This document shows, piece after piece, positions 9,901 through 22,995 of a DNA stretch of 64,000 bases. The stretch covers positions 291,855-355,854 of the forward strand of contig VTPC01001072.1 of NCBI GenBank assembly GCA_011009095.1, written 5' to 3'. The notes beneath the pieces were generated by a model, which made no database searches, had not been told where the DNA came from, and saw only the letters and a list, made by a program, of their open reading frames with translations. Position numbers and translations under genes: made by a program. How positions within the stretch are numbered: position 1 is the stretch's first letter; each line of letters starts with the position of its first letter. The DNA comes from Ignelater luminosus (Eukaryota > Arthropoda > Insecta > Coleoptera > Elateridae).

Positions 9901-12900
9901 TCTACAGGGTGTTTCTTGAATGTAAAATATAGAAATTTGAAAAAATGTCATAATAATCAAATGATCAGAATGAACGTCTCTAAAATTATTGGAAATATTT
10001 ATACAAGGTATTCTGAAGTCAAAAGGGTGTCAAAGATAATATTTCCTTAAATCCAGTCACTTGCAGGGTTGCCTCATTCATTCATAGTAATAATCAATAT
10101 AATACAATCTCGTTTTAAAATTGTCCACAGTCTTAAAAACATTGAAAACACAAAGTCCAAAATTAAGTTTTAATTTTTAAAAATCTTACTTTACACGAGA
10201 AAAATACAAAAAGATTTTTCTGCTCAATTGTGTTTTCATTGCCTATTTGTCTTACACGCGATCATCAATCAATAGATCTTTCTGGGTTTTAGTCTTCCTT
10301 GAAATTAACTGGAACTGTAGTAAGTCACTGGTCAAAGATCTCTATGGGCATAAAACCTTGAGAATGGCTAGTCTTTTGTTTTGTACCGGATATTCTAATA
10401 CACTTCCTCGTATTGAGAGGGGACTTTCGTTGTTGACAGGAGAGTATCTATCAAACGATCCTGGCGCAGCCAATCATTTACTGATTTTTGACGGATATCC
10501 TACTAGGGGAATGGCTTCCTAACCGTCCGGACACTAATAAGATTTGTAATTAAAATCAAAGCCGTACACTCGATATATTTCATTTTGAAACAATTATCGA
10601 GATTGTTTCAGATTTATCTTCGATAAGCACGAATCTTTACACGCTTCATATTTGCAATGGCAAGCTGATGATACCGATCGATAGCTAATTTTTACAATGT
10701 CGTTTCCTCAATTTTAAACCGATAAAAATATCCCGCATAAATATCTCGTGTACATCCACCATGCAGTACAAAAACAGAATAAAACTACAGACATTTTTCC
10801 TCTAGTAAATAAACTGTAACGATCTTTCTGCACCTGCAAATTCTTTTTCTTTGCTCTAGACGAGACGATTATCTACGATAAACATTTAATTTTTCCTGCT
10901 TTCTCATCTTGTCATCCTGTCTCCACTTAAGTCTGGTTATAAACTGTTTTTGTGTAAAAACAACATTCGCCACGTGTTTGCAGGTTTATACTAAACATAA
11001 CCGCACCACTACTATAGCAAATTATCTGACGAAACGCAATGTGCTCTTCGCATCCGGTGTTTTATGAAGCGTTTACTGTAACTGTTGATAATTATTGCAT
11101 GTAAATAACAGCATTTAGCTAGTTAGATCGACTTATCTCGTTTATAAAATATTTTAATTTATCTTCGAAAAATAAAAAAAGAAACGGTCTTTAATTGACA
11201 ACATCTATGCAAGTTTGCGAAATATGTATACACAGTAATTAATAACATTAATTGAAAATATTTATGATTACGTATGTATTATCATCTTTTTAGTAAAAAA
11301 AACTAATGCGAAGGAGTAAATAAATAATTATTTATTGCAGCAAATTGCTTAATTGTTATCAATAATCTTATTGAGTCACTAAAGACAAACGGAAATAAAA
11401 CCGTTACGAATTACATTCAAGATGATTAAAAAACTTTCAACTAACACTTTTTAATTAAAAATGTATTTTATGACAATTTTAATAGTAACGGCAACGTTTC
11501 ATCCAAAAATCAATAACGGAAAAACCGTTATTATTAACAACTTTTTTACTTTATCTAAAATTCCAGCAAGTTCAATCAATAAAGTGAGCCAAAACCGAAT
11601 AATGAATAATTCATTCTTTGGAATTTCATGCTGTTTTAAGAAATCAATCGATTAGAATACAAAAGAGCAAGTGTATTACAAACAGGAAAACATTATTTAA
11701 TCAGGGTTACCTTATGTTCTTGAAACAACAAGATAATACTAATAGTCGTACAGGAATCGAACCATTAATAAAAGCTTTTGTTGTACCTTTCAAAAAAAAA
11801 TTCGTAAAAAGAGATAATTCCTACCTTACATAAATATTTATGAAGCATCAACAATGATTCTCTATATGCATTGCATCGATCGATGGTAATACGCTTTTTA
11901 TATGGAGATCTTACCTGAAACAAAAAAAAACAAAATACGTTAGAAAGAATAATAACGAAAATAAAAAAACACCGTGCGATGAAATACAAAGAAAATGGAG
12001 TAAGCAATGTAATTTTAACCCTCATAGGCTGATATAAATTGTGAACAACATATATGGTCCTCTTTTCAAAACGTTCAATATTAACTAACTTTGTCAATGT
12101 TTGGTAAAGAAGATTCTCTTATAATGCAGGGAAAAAGACACTGAGGATTTGTATCGTAAGTTACCGTGAAGGTCGTTAAGCGTATTCAGGGTGATTCTGA
12201 AATAAAGGGTATCCTTTTAATAGGTGATAAGTGAGGCTAAAAGAAGACAAAAAATGAAGAAACGAAAATTTTTACAATTTTCCGAAATATTAAATACTGA
12301 AGCCGCCTCTGGCGAGAAAAAGGAAAGTGTTCTTTGTATTCTCGCCTTCGGAGTAAAAAGTGAAACTTAAGGAGATTTACGATTGTTGTAAAACCATTGT
12401 AGTGCAAGAATGAAAATTTGCCAGACATGCCTATTTTCTTTGAACTAACGCAGGTGTAGTAGCACAACGAACAATAAATGCCATCATAAGCTCCCCCTGG
12501 ACATTTTCAACTTTCCCTTCTTAAATCTTAAGTTGAGGAGATCAAAGAAATTGTGATATGTTTAACAGGCAGGGTTGTTGAAATGTATTAAGACAGTAAA
12601 AAGATAATAGCATAATTTATGTCACGAGCAATTAGACTCCGGTCTCGCAAGCAACATTTTAATCCCTTATTATTATTTAGTCATTTGAATAGAAAACATT
12701 ATGGAAGATACTACTAATTATCGCTTCTGTATTTAACTCAATTCCATAAAATCAACCAATTTTTATTTATGTAGCATAATGCTTATTGAAGTTTTCTGTT
12801 CTTCGGAATTTTACAGAAAAAAGTCACTAACAGTAAAATTTTAATATTTTTCCGTTTACAGATCAAAAAGTAAATGTTATAAACGCGTCCATAGGTTATT

Positions 12901-13141
12901 TATGGCATTGTAGAAACCAGAAAAACTATTATAAGCGTTTAAAGTGCGAGAAAGCTTTGGTGTGTTTACCATGCTTTCCGCGAAATAGCGGTTCCTTTTA
13001 ACATAAGCTATCGCCTTCTTTTATCTCGAGCAAGTAGTAAATAGTAAGTCTGTCAACTAAGCAAGTACAGCAACTTTATTTTACCCCCCATCATGTTTAC
13101 TTCTTAATCCAAAAAAGCGAGAATTATAAAAAGGTTTCTCG
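9901..13141. other. AT-rich non-coding stretch with possible transposon edges
   Basis: Two segments begin like terminal repeats of Tc1/mariner-type elements: CAGGGTGTTTCTTGAATGTA near 9907 and CAGGGTGATTCTGAAATAAA near 12,187. No partner end was found for either. Frames such as 10247-10522 plus and 11765-12097 minus carry no recognisable motif. A small hairpin (AATAACGG, 5-base loop, CCGTTATT) lies near 11,512. Confidence 0.3.
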
Positions 13142-13700
13142 TCAAAATGTTTTCTTGGAAATTAAATATTTGGTACCTGCTTCTTTCAAAGGCACTGGCT
13201 TTACCCTAACAACTAGGTACTTCCAATTTCTTTTTCTAAAAACATATTTCAATAGTAAAATGAAGGTCTCTGACCGCTGCCTATTTAACGCGAAAATATA
13301 GCTTCTTTTGTTAATGTCAGAAATGCGAATTTCATTCAAAAGCGCAGGAAAAAGGGCCATAATTCATAATTCAATCTTCTTTCGTTTTCTTGTAAAGACT
13401 AAACAGAGTATCGCGACGGTTACGCATTCATGTTATCACCTTATTACTCGAAAGACGGGCAACTTACCAAAATATTACAACAAATGTTAAAAATGACCAC
13501 CGTCGACCTGAAGACAAGCCTCTATGCGTCGGTGAAATAAATATTCCAGCTGTATTGCGACTTTCTGCGGCTGCTGCTAAAATGCGTTGTTGAAGGTCTT
13601 CCGCGTTTTCGACTTCCGTGCGATATACAACAGACTTCATGTGACCCCACAAAAAGTAGTCCAGAGGATTTATGTCGGGGCTACGAGCAGGCCAGCGTAC
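13142..13700 (-). pseudogene. Tc1/mariner-like transposase, C-terminal relic
   Basis: On the minus strand the frame from about 13,694 down reads RWPARSPDINPLDYFLWGHM. This is the typical C-terminal catalytic block of insect mariner-like (IS630/Tc1/mariner) DDE/D transposases, with the third catalytic Asp in S-P-D. The tail has the remnant of a VDGGHF-type ending followed by stops. The further downstream part to 13,142 is probably the 3' non-coding part of the same element. The catalytic core upstream (first two Asp) is missing: its place is taken directly by Tigger-derived sequence. Confidence 0.75.
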
Positions 13701-13703
13701 ATG

Positions 13704-14135
13704 CATTTTCCACATCACCACCATCAGCGACTTCAACGTCATTTGCTGGTTCTTTCTCATTATTTACTGCAGCTATAATTTCATCGTCCGTAAGCAAATG
13801 AAAACCTGGGTCTTCCGCATCGGTTTACAACCATTCCCTTACGTCTTCTTTCTCACACTGATGGAAATCAGAAACATTTGTTGCCAGTTCCAAAATGTCC
13901 TTAGCAGATGGTTCATGGTTTATGTCAGTTTCCATTAAGGCAATAATTTTTTCCATGATCGAAATGATGTCTCGGTTTTACCATTTTCCCACGTTTCTGC
14001 TGCCATGTAATCACAGTCTTTCAAATTCAGTTTGAGTGTCCTTTCGGTAGAGTATTCGTTTTCATGAAGTAGTAAGCGGCGCAAAAACATTTTACGGTAA
14101 AGGCGCTTAAATGTTTCTATTACCCCCTGATCCAT
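13704..14135 (-). pseudogene. Tigger/pogo-type transposase relic
   Basis: The minus-strand frame starts MDQGVIETFKRLYRKMFLRR. This is the block following the last catalytic Asp region of Tigger/jerky-type (pogo superfamily) transposases, normally ending PLDQGVI-FKRHYR. After a frameshift near 13,950 and an in-frame stop, a DAEDPGFHLLTDDEIIAAV stretch follows, which is also characteristic of the Tigger C-terminal tail. The N-terminal DNA-binding and main catalytic part is absent: only about 200 bp separate this relic from a Tigger-like terminal repeat (14,325-14,385). It joins the mariner-like relic at about 13,700. Confidence 0.75.
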
Positions 14136-14324
14136 CGGCTATACAAGCGAAGTAACATTAGATGGGAGAAAAACAACATCCAAGTTATCAAAGCATTAAA
14201 ATTGATATAAAAAAAATATTAACAATTAATTATGAGCATAAATTAACAGAAAAAAAGCTGCAACTGCAATTAAAAATGGTTAACCTTAATATGAACAGAA
14301 TTAATTGAAAGTTGCTGCTTTAAA

Positions 14325-14385
14325 AGTGTTCGGTTAACAGATCGTTCGGTTGACGGATGTTCGGATAATCCATGCTCTACTGTAC
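14325..14385 (-). repeat. Tigger/pogo-like terminal sequence
   Basis: Read on the minus strand this begins CAGTAGAGCATGGATTATCC and continues with repeated CCG(T)AAC-type hexamers. This resembles the CAGTAGAACCTCGATTATCC-like termini of Tigger elements. It lies upstream of the Tigger transposase relic in the right orientation, so it likely marks the 5' end of an internally deleted copy. Confidence 0.6.
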
Positions 14386-17300
14386 TTTCTTCAAATTCGA
14401 CGATATGGAGCTCTTGATTTGCATTTCTGAAATATTTGGTGACTGTGTGATTGCGCGTAATTTTTATATTTATAACGAGGTACTTCCTGTGAGAGAAGAC
14501 TTTCGAATGTATAAATGATTGCATCGAAAGCGATTTTATCCCAAGTTACAAAATGCACTTGGATTAAAGAATAAATTAAATCAGATTGTCATCAGTGAAT
14601 TATAAATCTAACAAACATTATAATTAGACGAGTCTATAATTAATTAAATAAAAAACTAATTTATAATCATTAAGAACGATATGATAAAACATTTAACAAA
14701 TGTATGCTCCGTGTAATAACCTTTAATTGCAACGCGTAGTAATTATACATCTAACGGTAAGTTGTTAATTGCATAAACTGGCGCCTGACTTAATAAACAA
14801 AAAAAATATAGTGGGAAGCACTACTCTAACTAATAGAACATTAAAAAAAGGTTTTAATATATGATGGGAAAAGCTTATTTTAAAATAAAATTATTTTTTT
14901 ATAATAACCTTGTTAATAAAAAGTTTACTGTTACATTTTCTACTATTTAGCATTTATTTTATGTTTGACAACACAATGATATATTAATTCAATAAATTAA
15001 CAAAATTAATTTAGTGCATCATTCCATCTCTTTCACTCCTCAATGGCATTTCTCGTTGACGACGTTCAATGAATTTATTTAAACCACAAAGCATCATCTT
15101 TAAAAACCGCAAAACAAATCTTTTCTACAACTTAAATACTTTGTAGTGTTAAAACGTTTAACTTGATAGTAAAAGCTGTCAGATTCGAGAAGATTTAAGG
15201 GGAATTAATTGCATTTTCTTTGAAATGCGGTCTCACTGTATTATAACAGCTATACAACTTTGTATAAACATTTATTTGTAACCCATTTTTCCTTTTTTTT
15301 TTCAGGTGGACTGCATTTATGAAAGATCTAACGATGAAAGAAATTTTTTTCTACACCGATAGAATTAATTAAGATCGTTTGATTGATTTCATCTAGTTTA
15401 TTGTAAAAGCGCACAGGAAAACAAAATTCTGTGTTCTGCAGTTGCTGAACACCAGCATGAAATCGGTCATTAATTTTATCTTATATTTTCGAAACAACTA
15501 CTTCGCTGATTAAGCACGCACTTGAAACGAAATGTCTCCGATCTAACCACAACAAATATTGTAAATCAGGGTTTGTTGATTTCTTTTTGTTTAATTTTTC
15601 CCTATTATGATTTCTGCCCCCGCGTCAACTATATTTAAAACTCTTTCCTATTGGAAAATCAAAGAGTTTATGATTTCAACCAACCTATGGATTATCGGCA
15701 TGACCTACTCGTTTGTTTTGTATTTGATCGCACAGTATACTATTTATAACATAAATTTTCTATTTCGACAAGTAACCAGATGGTATATTTTGACGGCCTA
15801 AAAAATCACAAGCACGATCATCTCTGTTAACTCGAATGGTAAATTAATCGAATAATTAATTTCAAATTTCATCCAAAATAACCACAAGATTCTGTCAATT
15901 ATTCTTTTGCAAACAAAAATAACTTTCATTTTCCCCCCTTGTTTGCAAGAGCAATTAACAAAGACCTGAGATATACAATCTCTGCAATAAATATACATCC
16001 AGAGCCAGTTCTTTTGTATTTATGCGATTAAAAAATGAAATTAAAAATTTTCCCTAGAATAATAAATCCATAATCGTGACACGCACGTAAATCACGTTGA
16101 CTGTTAAATCAAAAGAAGGTATGCACAATGAAAGAAAATATTCTTAAGAGAAGACACAAAGAGAAAAACAATCGCGAGTAGTACTAAAAAACAGAATTAA
16201 AATGATAACCTTTCCTAGGCTCTTAAAGTACCGGTGTTTACAGTAGTAGTATGTGATTACTTCGTAACGTTATCTCTTAACTAACGTACATGAAAATTAA
16301 ATGCCGTACTATTATAAATAATACACTTCTAGTTGAAGAATTTTTTTCTATTTCGCAAGGCAATGGAATGTGACACCACCAAGCATATAAATAATAATAG
16401 TTATGTGACCGTATCGATTACAAGAACAATTTTTTTGACATATCAATGCTACTGTTAGACTTGATACTGGCGACAATTATTTATATCCGAACGAACGGTT
16501 GTTAACTTTTCTCTAGCGGACATATCGAATTACAAATTTCTCTTGTTACTGTTATTGTGACATTTTCGACCACTCACTCGTATATTTTTTCCCAGTTCGA
16601 AATTGTTCACATGATATCGCACTTCATTTGTATACAACAAGCAGGATGTTACGGTTCTATAAACATTACTTGTGTTGCCAAGTAGTTAACATTCGAATTG
16701 GTTTTTATTTATTAAGAATCTTAAGAATATTAAATGACAATTTTTTCCGCTTGAAAAAACATCAATTCGAACTTCGCTCTGTTATTCTCCTCTTAACTTT
16801 CTTTAGAAAACAAAATAAGTTCCGGCGACCAATGGATGATATTTTTCCCTAGAGCGTGCAGGATTGTACAATCCTGATGAAAGAGCTGCAAATATGCTCT
16901 AAACACCCACGCACACTGAACGAACGCAAATTCATGCTTGAAGAAATTGCATTCACAAAGAAAATCTTAAGAAACCTTTGACATATAGTCCGTTCAAATG
17001 GAAACTGCAAGATTCTTTAGCTCGTTGGATCATTTCTCTCTCTAGGAGAGGAGCTTAAAAATAAATAATTAAAAAATTCAATTAAAGCGCATCAATAAGA
17101 TCTAAATTAAATACTGACACGACAACCGTACAAACAAAAGGTCAAAACACTTATATTGCTTATCATCAGATTAAATATATTGTGCACACAATAATGAATA
17201 CAATTCCACTGTCCAAATGTCCACATATTTCTTCTCATAATACTTTCAAAGAGTAAACCTTCAAGTTAAACATTAACTTTACGTCTGTTTTCTTAAGATT

Positions 17301-19152
17301 TATCACATATACAAACAATTAAATAACAGTCATGAATAGAAAACACACACTACTGTACACACCACGTATATACTTAAACCTTAACAAACTACCTACTTCG
17401 AAAAAGTAGGTAAAAGAACAGACGTGGAACGTTTAAGAATGCAACGCACATACGAACTCTACACAAGTTTAAAGTTACATATCGTATGGTTGCGTTTACA
17501 AATCTTGAACACATGTTAAGCTTGTTGTTTACTTTACTTCTACCTACATCGGGGGAACAAAGAACAGTGAATAAAAGAATAAGAAAAGTTTCGGTAACAA
17601 CAAACTAGAAAAACCGCGATACTAATAATGGTAACTAAACATAAAAGAGAAAAAATCCGGGAGATAGTGAAGATGTTTTCAGTGGCGTAGTAAAGGGAGC
17701 AAAGGTCGTGAGAACTCACGCTCACGGTGGCTACAATGTGGTACCATTTGTCAAGTTACAATCGATAGCCCATTGGTTCAATCACGAATATCCCAACATT
17801 ATACGGCTACGTGAAGACACGATAATGTACTTTAGAGGTAAAAGTTTGCTGTGCACGTTTTAGCAATTAATAAATATTGATGTTGGGTAAGATTACTATC
17901 TCTAATATAATATAGCATTAGGGTACTACTTAAAAAAAACCGAAGAAGTTAATTCTAATCAATTCCTTTTCGTTTTTTCATTTTAGCTAAATTTCTAAAC
18001 CGATATTGTGGATTAAATTCAATTGTAAAAGTACTTTATTTCAGAATTATCAGTTGCTTTAATTAAGCAGAGAAAGAACATGTATGAAGTCTACTGTATT
18101 GGTATGTTGATAAATCTTGGAATGAGAAGCTTCACTTTAGAATAGAATAGGACTTGCATTTATGTGCTTCTGAAAATCTCATTGGATACGCGAAACAAGT
18201 CGTTAAGATCCTATTAAAAAACACTGAAAACACATTATGAACACCCGCGCATGCAAACTAAACACAAATTAATCAAAAACTTCAACTCCTACTAAACATT
18301 TAGAACAATTTTGAAATTTGCAAGTGAAAGATTCCATGGATATAAATAATATTAGCTCATCTGCTTCATTTACGCATTCAGACTATGCTAGAAATGCAGA
18401 CACATCGCACGTGTATTAGACTGTTTAAATATTGTGTACTTTCTCACAGATTCTTCTCGCTTGACTGAACTAAGAAACAAGTTAAATAAGCAGGCATTTA
18501 ATAATCACTTAAACCCTTGTTGACCTATAAAATATCTCACCCCTGACAAGTTTGTTTAGAAATTAGAACGAAGTTAGCTCTTCGTTCGTTCAGTTACTGT
18601 GAGAATCGCTTCCAACTGAAGAGAAAAACTCGGATGATCTAAAAAGTCACGCCTTACTATGTTCGTTCACCGTCAAGGTAATTAAAACTGATACATCCGA
18701 AGTGTAGAAGTATCTGATTAAATGATAACGAACAAGTTGCAAACGTTAGAATCGTATAAACCTATGCATTATGTAATCCGAAAAAATTAAAGATTTTAAC
18801 AATAGACAGTCAACGTCTAAGAACACCTATGTATACGCCATCTCAGTTTGCGAATTTTACCAGGAATGATTTCTAATTCTGATCTTCATAATTCTTTAAT
18901 TATCTTTTAAAGTTTACATAGTCCTGGCTATTTTTGCCATTGTGCGGTTTCAACAGATAGAAAAATCCAGCACCGTCCGCATTAGACTAACTGAGCCACT
19001 GTCCCTTCTGTAGGTATGTAATACGGTCCAACCATTATAATGCAAATAACACGATCAGGATGACAATGATTGCAATTTCTGCATTTTTGACTGATTGGAG
19101 TTTCAGTTTTCTTCTTTTTTTCTATCTTTTCTTCTACACCGTTGCAGGTACC
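14386..19152. other. AT-rich non-coding stretch, nothing recognised
   Basis: Almost 5 kb without a convincing frame. The longest short frames (15607-15801 plus, 16628-16852 plus, 17540-17725 minus) lack motifs. A perfect 16-bp palindrome, AGGATTGTACAATCCT, lies at 16,860-16,875. A small hairpin (ACCTACTT, AAGTAGGT) lies near 17,393. A pyrimidine-rich stretch ending in CAG at about 19,146 looks like a 3' splice site, but the repeat array follows it immediately. Confidence 0.4.
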
Positions 19153-20260
19153 TTAACGGAAAGTAAAGCCTAATATTGAGACAACAGAGATGACCTGATG
19201 GAGAAGCTTGATGACGGAGCACAGAAAGAAGACGACGTCTGATGGTTGGTCACCAAAGCTGGCCGTCGGTGACATGATGAATGGCAAAAATTTGATCATT
19301 GGCCACCAGAGATAGCCTCTTGGATGAGGACGCCTGACTGCGGGACACGAAGAACAGCGTGACGAAGAGCAAAGCGTGATCGTTGGCCTCGTGGATGAAG
19401 ACACCTGATTGCGGGACACGAAGGACAGCATCATGAAGAGCAAAGTGCGCTCGTTGTCCTCGTGGATGAGGACACTTAATTGAGGGGCACAAAGAACAGC
19501 GTAATGAAGAGCAAAATGCGATTGTTAGCCTTATGAATGAGGACACCTTATTGCTGGACACGAAGGACTACCTGATGAAGAGCAAAATGCAATTGTTGGC
19601 CACCAGAGGTGGCCTCGTAGATGAAGACGCCTGTTTGTAGAACACGAAGGACAGTGTGATGAAGAGTAAAATGCGATCATTGGTCAGCGGAGATGGCCTC
19701 GCAGATGAGGACGCCCGATCGCGAAACACTAAATGTGTGGTGAAGAGCGAAAGGCAGTCGTTACTCACCAGGAAGGGCGTAGTGAAGGGTAAAATTCCGC
19801 GTAATCACGAAACCTTCAAGGTGGCCTGGTCAAGGGCGAAATCCAATTGTGAAGAACCAGAACTGATTTGATGAAGGTAATGGGCAATTAGGTGGCCTGG
19901 TAAAGAGCAAGATCCTACCTGAATGTGGAAGTGCTAGATGACTTAGTAGACGACGGAACCCGACCGTGACGCACCAGAACTGATTTTGGTAAGGGGGCGA
20001 AACTCGATCGTGAGGCACTAAAACTAATTTAGGTGAAGGGCAAAGAAGTATTGTCTGCTACTGGAGATGGTTTGATAAAAAGAAGAATCAAATCATTGGC
20101 CACCGGGGTCAGTCTGGTGAATGGCAAAACATCGGAGGTGGCCCTGTGAATAAGGATGCCTGACCGCGTGATACCAAAAGTGACCTGATAGAAGGAGAAG
20201 CCTGCCCCTACAATCAGGTTAGCTTCACCTAAAATGGTTGATACAAGATACAATGAAGTA
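19153..20260 (+). repeat. Tandem array, 71-84 bp unit
   Basis: GAAGAGCAAA recurs at about 19,364, 19,435, 19,506, 19,577, 19,661 and 19,742, giving steps of 71, 71, 71, 84 and 81. The added 13 bases in longer units insert the inverted motif GGCCACCAGAGGTGGCC. From 19,760 to 20,260 units are more diverged but still carry GGTGGCCTGGT and GTGAAGGGCAAA words. Long minus-strand frames over the array repeat FVSRNQVSSSTRP-like peptides and are repeat shadows. Confidence 0.85.
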
Positions 20261-22439
20261 AAATAAAGGTTGCAAAGTAGATGATGAATTACACGCCAAG
20301 GTAGTGAAATTTAAATCTAGAACCTAAGGGCACCATTCCTTAAGCGACGCCAGAGTGAGTTTGCCACCTGGACTTCCCGTGTCTATTTGGAATCAATTTG
20401 GTACAAAAAATACTTGAGAATTTACAGATATGGGTTTTCATACTGTCACCAATAATGTCTAAAAATTCTGAAAAACGGTGGAGATCCACTCTAAACACTC
20501 GTAGACGCTAAATAACCAACAGATTGATAAAACGAAACGCAAAAACATTTTCGAGATAATCCATGGTTTACACTAATTGTGCAAAAAGTACGGCTAGAAA
20601 TCATAAAATTATAAAGCTAGACAACTTGAATCTAGGGACTTGCATATATAGGTTTTCATAATGTTATTAAATGCCTGGGGATCCTGAAAGAACACTGGAA
20701 ATTTGCTCTTAACACACGTAGGTAACGGTCTACTTGATTTCAAGATCCCTACCAGACGTACACGACAAGTTTCCACTTTTTACTTGGCGCACTATAGAAT
20801 TAATTACTTAACAAAATCACCTATGACGCCTTTTGTATTAACCCACAATAAATTACCATCCGACGTGAATATTATTTAGCCAATACCTGCAGCAATTTAA
20901 AAGAGTTTTAAGCAAGAACTGTAATTATTCGATCTTCACGTACTACTAGTCTCATTAGTTGCTCCTATTGTTTCGTCCTTTCATTCTGTAATGGGGCCTT
21001 GATCCTGTCGGACGGATTCAATAATTAATAACATTTTGAAAAAAGCTGAGAATTTACTCTTAACAGTCGTAGGCACCAACTAACCAAAAAATACAATCGA
21101 GAAAATTAGTAAATTAGGAAAGTAAGTATGTTGGTAATTGATAAAATGATTATCGATTCATGTTAATTTGAGGCATTCTACCATAACATGATTATTTTAA
21201 TTTAAATTAACGAAATAGAGTTACAAGCAGAGGATAAAAATAAGAAGTATTGCCGTCATTATTAAAAGTAATAAGATCTGGAAATTCTGTGAAAAAAATT
21301 GAAAAAGGAATTTTCTGTTCATTTTGATATACGTGGAATTTTTTCAGGATGAAATTCTGAAGTCGCTTCGTTTTTTATTATTAAATTCTGTTTTATATTT
21401 AGCTTAGCGACTAAAACTCTAAATTCCGAAATATTTAACTCGCGAAAATACCTACCACATGAAAATTTAATTTTTGCAACCGAACAAAGAAAAAAGTTAA
21501 TCTATAAATTGTTGCCGATAACGAGATAATTACAAATATCCATCGCAACTCATTAATCTTATCAGATCTGGATGAGATGAGAATTTCTTTTTATTAATAA
21601 ATCTAAAATGTCGAGTGACTCATATAGTTGCAAGGATCAAAAGGACTTCCTGTAACATCCATTTAAGGAAATTATAAAAGAGCAGTTTCTCTCGCTTGGC
21701 CTTTTTAAAACCATAAAAAGCCCCAGAGGCGACGCGCTTATTTTCTCTGATTGAACTAATGTAAGGCAAAATCGAATTTTAAAATTCACTTAACATAGAG
21801 TAGTAATATTATACTAATATAACACCAACGCGCTTCTATTCTGTAACTAAAAACCTTAATAAAATGGTTCTTATTATCATATAATAACTATAATCAATCA
21901 TTCTTTTTCCCCTTGATTTTCCTTTTTCCTTGAAGCATCAATTAGATATGATGATGGTGGTGATTTTTTTCTAGGAGAAACGCGCGCACACACTCGAATT
22001 AATTGAAAATTATTCGATATCCCCGCGCACACACACATGTGAGAAATATAATCGATTAGAGCTACTGGCTAGACTAGGAGCATTTTTAAATTGCTGACTA
22101 TAAAAGCAAGATAATTACGAAACTATTGTTACAAAAAAGTCAAGATTATATTCGATAGATAGATAGAAACGATATTTAATAGTTAGCAGCTGTAGTAGTA
22201 CACCTGAAAATTCATTGATCAAGTACGACAAGAAGATAAAACTGCAACATAAAGTAAAATGTGTAATTTTAATGCTCACGTGTGAAATATTTCATGTATT
22301 AGATTTCTCCTTATTCAAGCTCTACAATGGTTGTCATATACAGTGGTAACGAGATTGGTGCTCAAGTCAAATTTATCCCAAGTGCATTTCCTATTTGCAG
22401 TGATCTTTCCATGTTGCCGTATCTACTTAGTTTTTTAAT
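20261..22439. other. AT-rich stretch with three degenerate copies of a short repeat
   Basis: A motif of about 70-85 bp recurs at about 20,435-20,514, 20,648-20,735 and 21,022-21,089. Its 5' part reads GGTTTTCATAATGTTATTAA or similar and its 3' part TCTTAACACACGTAGGTA or similar. Otherwise nothing is recognised. A short CA tract lies near 22,028. Confidence 0.45.
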
Positions 22440-22632
22440 TGTAAACTGAAAAGTACAAAAAAAACAAGCAATTTTATTTATCGAGACTTTTTATTGCACT
22501 AACCCAACTAATTGTTGATCGAGTAGACAAGCTTTCGTTGATTTAAACTGAACATGAGGTGCATGAACATACGCGGTTAGCACGCACGATGGTTTAAATC
22601 GACGAAACCTTGTGGGCGTACAGATCAACATG
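22440..22632 (+). repeat. Short interspersed element, left inverted copy
   Basis: The segment starts GTAAACTGAAAAGTACAAAA, contains ATTGCACTAACCCA, and carries an internal inverted repeat (TTGATTTAAA with TTTAAATCGACGAAACC, about 22,533-22,607). A diverged inverted copy lies at 25,412-25,622. Both look like one MITE-type family with an internal stem. The 2.8 kb between them contains an unrecognised ORF, three GC-rich elements and a pogo-like end. Confidence 0.65.
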
Positions 22633-22641
22633 ATGTGATGT

Positions 22642-22995
22642 GTGACGCCCTTTTCGTCATTCGTTGCTTTTATGCAGTTGCGGTGCTTTTATAAGGATGG
22701 AAAGTACATACCAAACCCTATCGGTGCCAAGCTAACTAAGTGGTCGGGACGGGTAAATTATACATACAAAAATGTATTTATAAGAACGAAAAAATATCAA
22801 AAAAGAGGAAATTCTCTCAGAAAGAAAACAGTTACACTCTATAATAAACATTTAAGAGACGGACGATCGATAATATTTTATGGACAGGCGGACGATAAGA
22901 TATTCAATGATCGACAATTCAACACGGCATACACGACCAACGAAATTGACCGTAAAAGCTCCATCTATCAAGCAATACTTTGCAAGGAAGAATAA
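22642..22995 (+). CDS. Unrecognised 117-codon ORF
   Basis: Basic and rich in Lys/Arg/Tyr (for example KKYQKRGNSLRKKTV), with no signal peptide or recognised domain. It begins right after the left inverted element at 22,440-22,632. No other frame nearby extends it. It could be a captured fragment or a chance frame. Confidence 0.15.
   Translation: MTPFSSFVAFMQLRCFYKDGKYIPNPIGAKLTKWSGRVNYTYKNVFIRTKKYQKRGNSLRKKTVTLYNKHLRDGRSIIFYGQADDKIFNDRQFNTAYTTNEIDRKSSIYQAILCKEE

Noticed and set aside
11745..11815. tRNA-like segment on the minus strand (GGTTCGATTCC B-box-like word)
   Set aside because: The B-box word is good but no acceptor stem or D-arm can be paired; AT-rich context gives weak support.
19080..19150. 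Strong-looking 3' splice site (pyrimidine tract then CAG)
   Set aside because: The sequence after it is a tandem repeat without a conserved frame; one isolated splice-like signal is not evidence of an exon.
19153..19768. Several minus-strand ORFs with repeated Ser/Arg/Pro peptides
   Set aside because: The period follows the 71-bp array; the frame changes from unit to unit because 71 is not a multiple of three.
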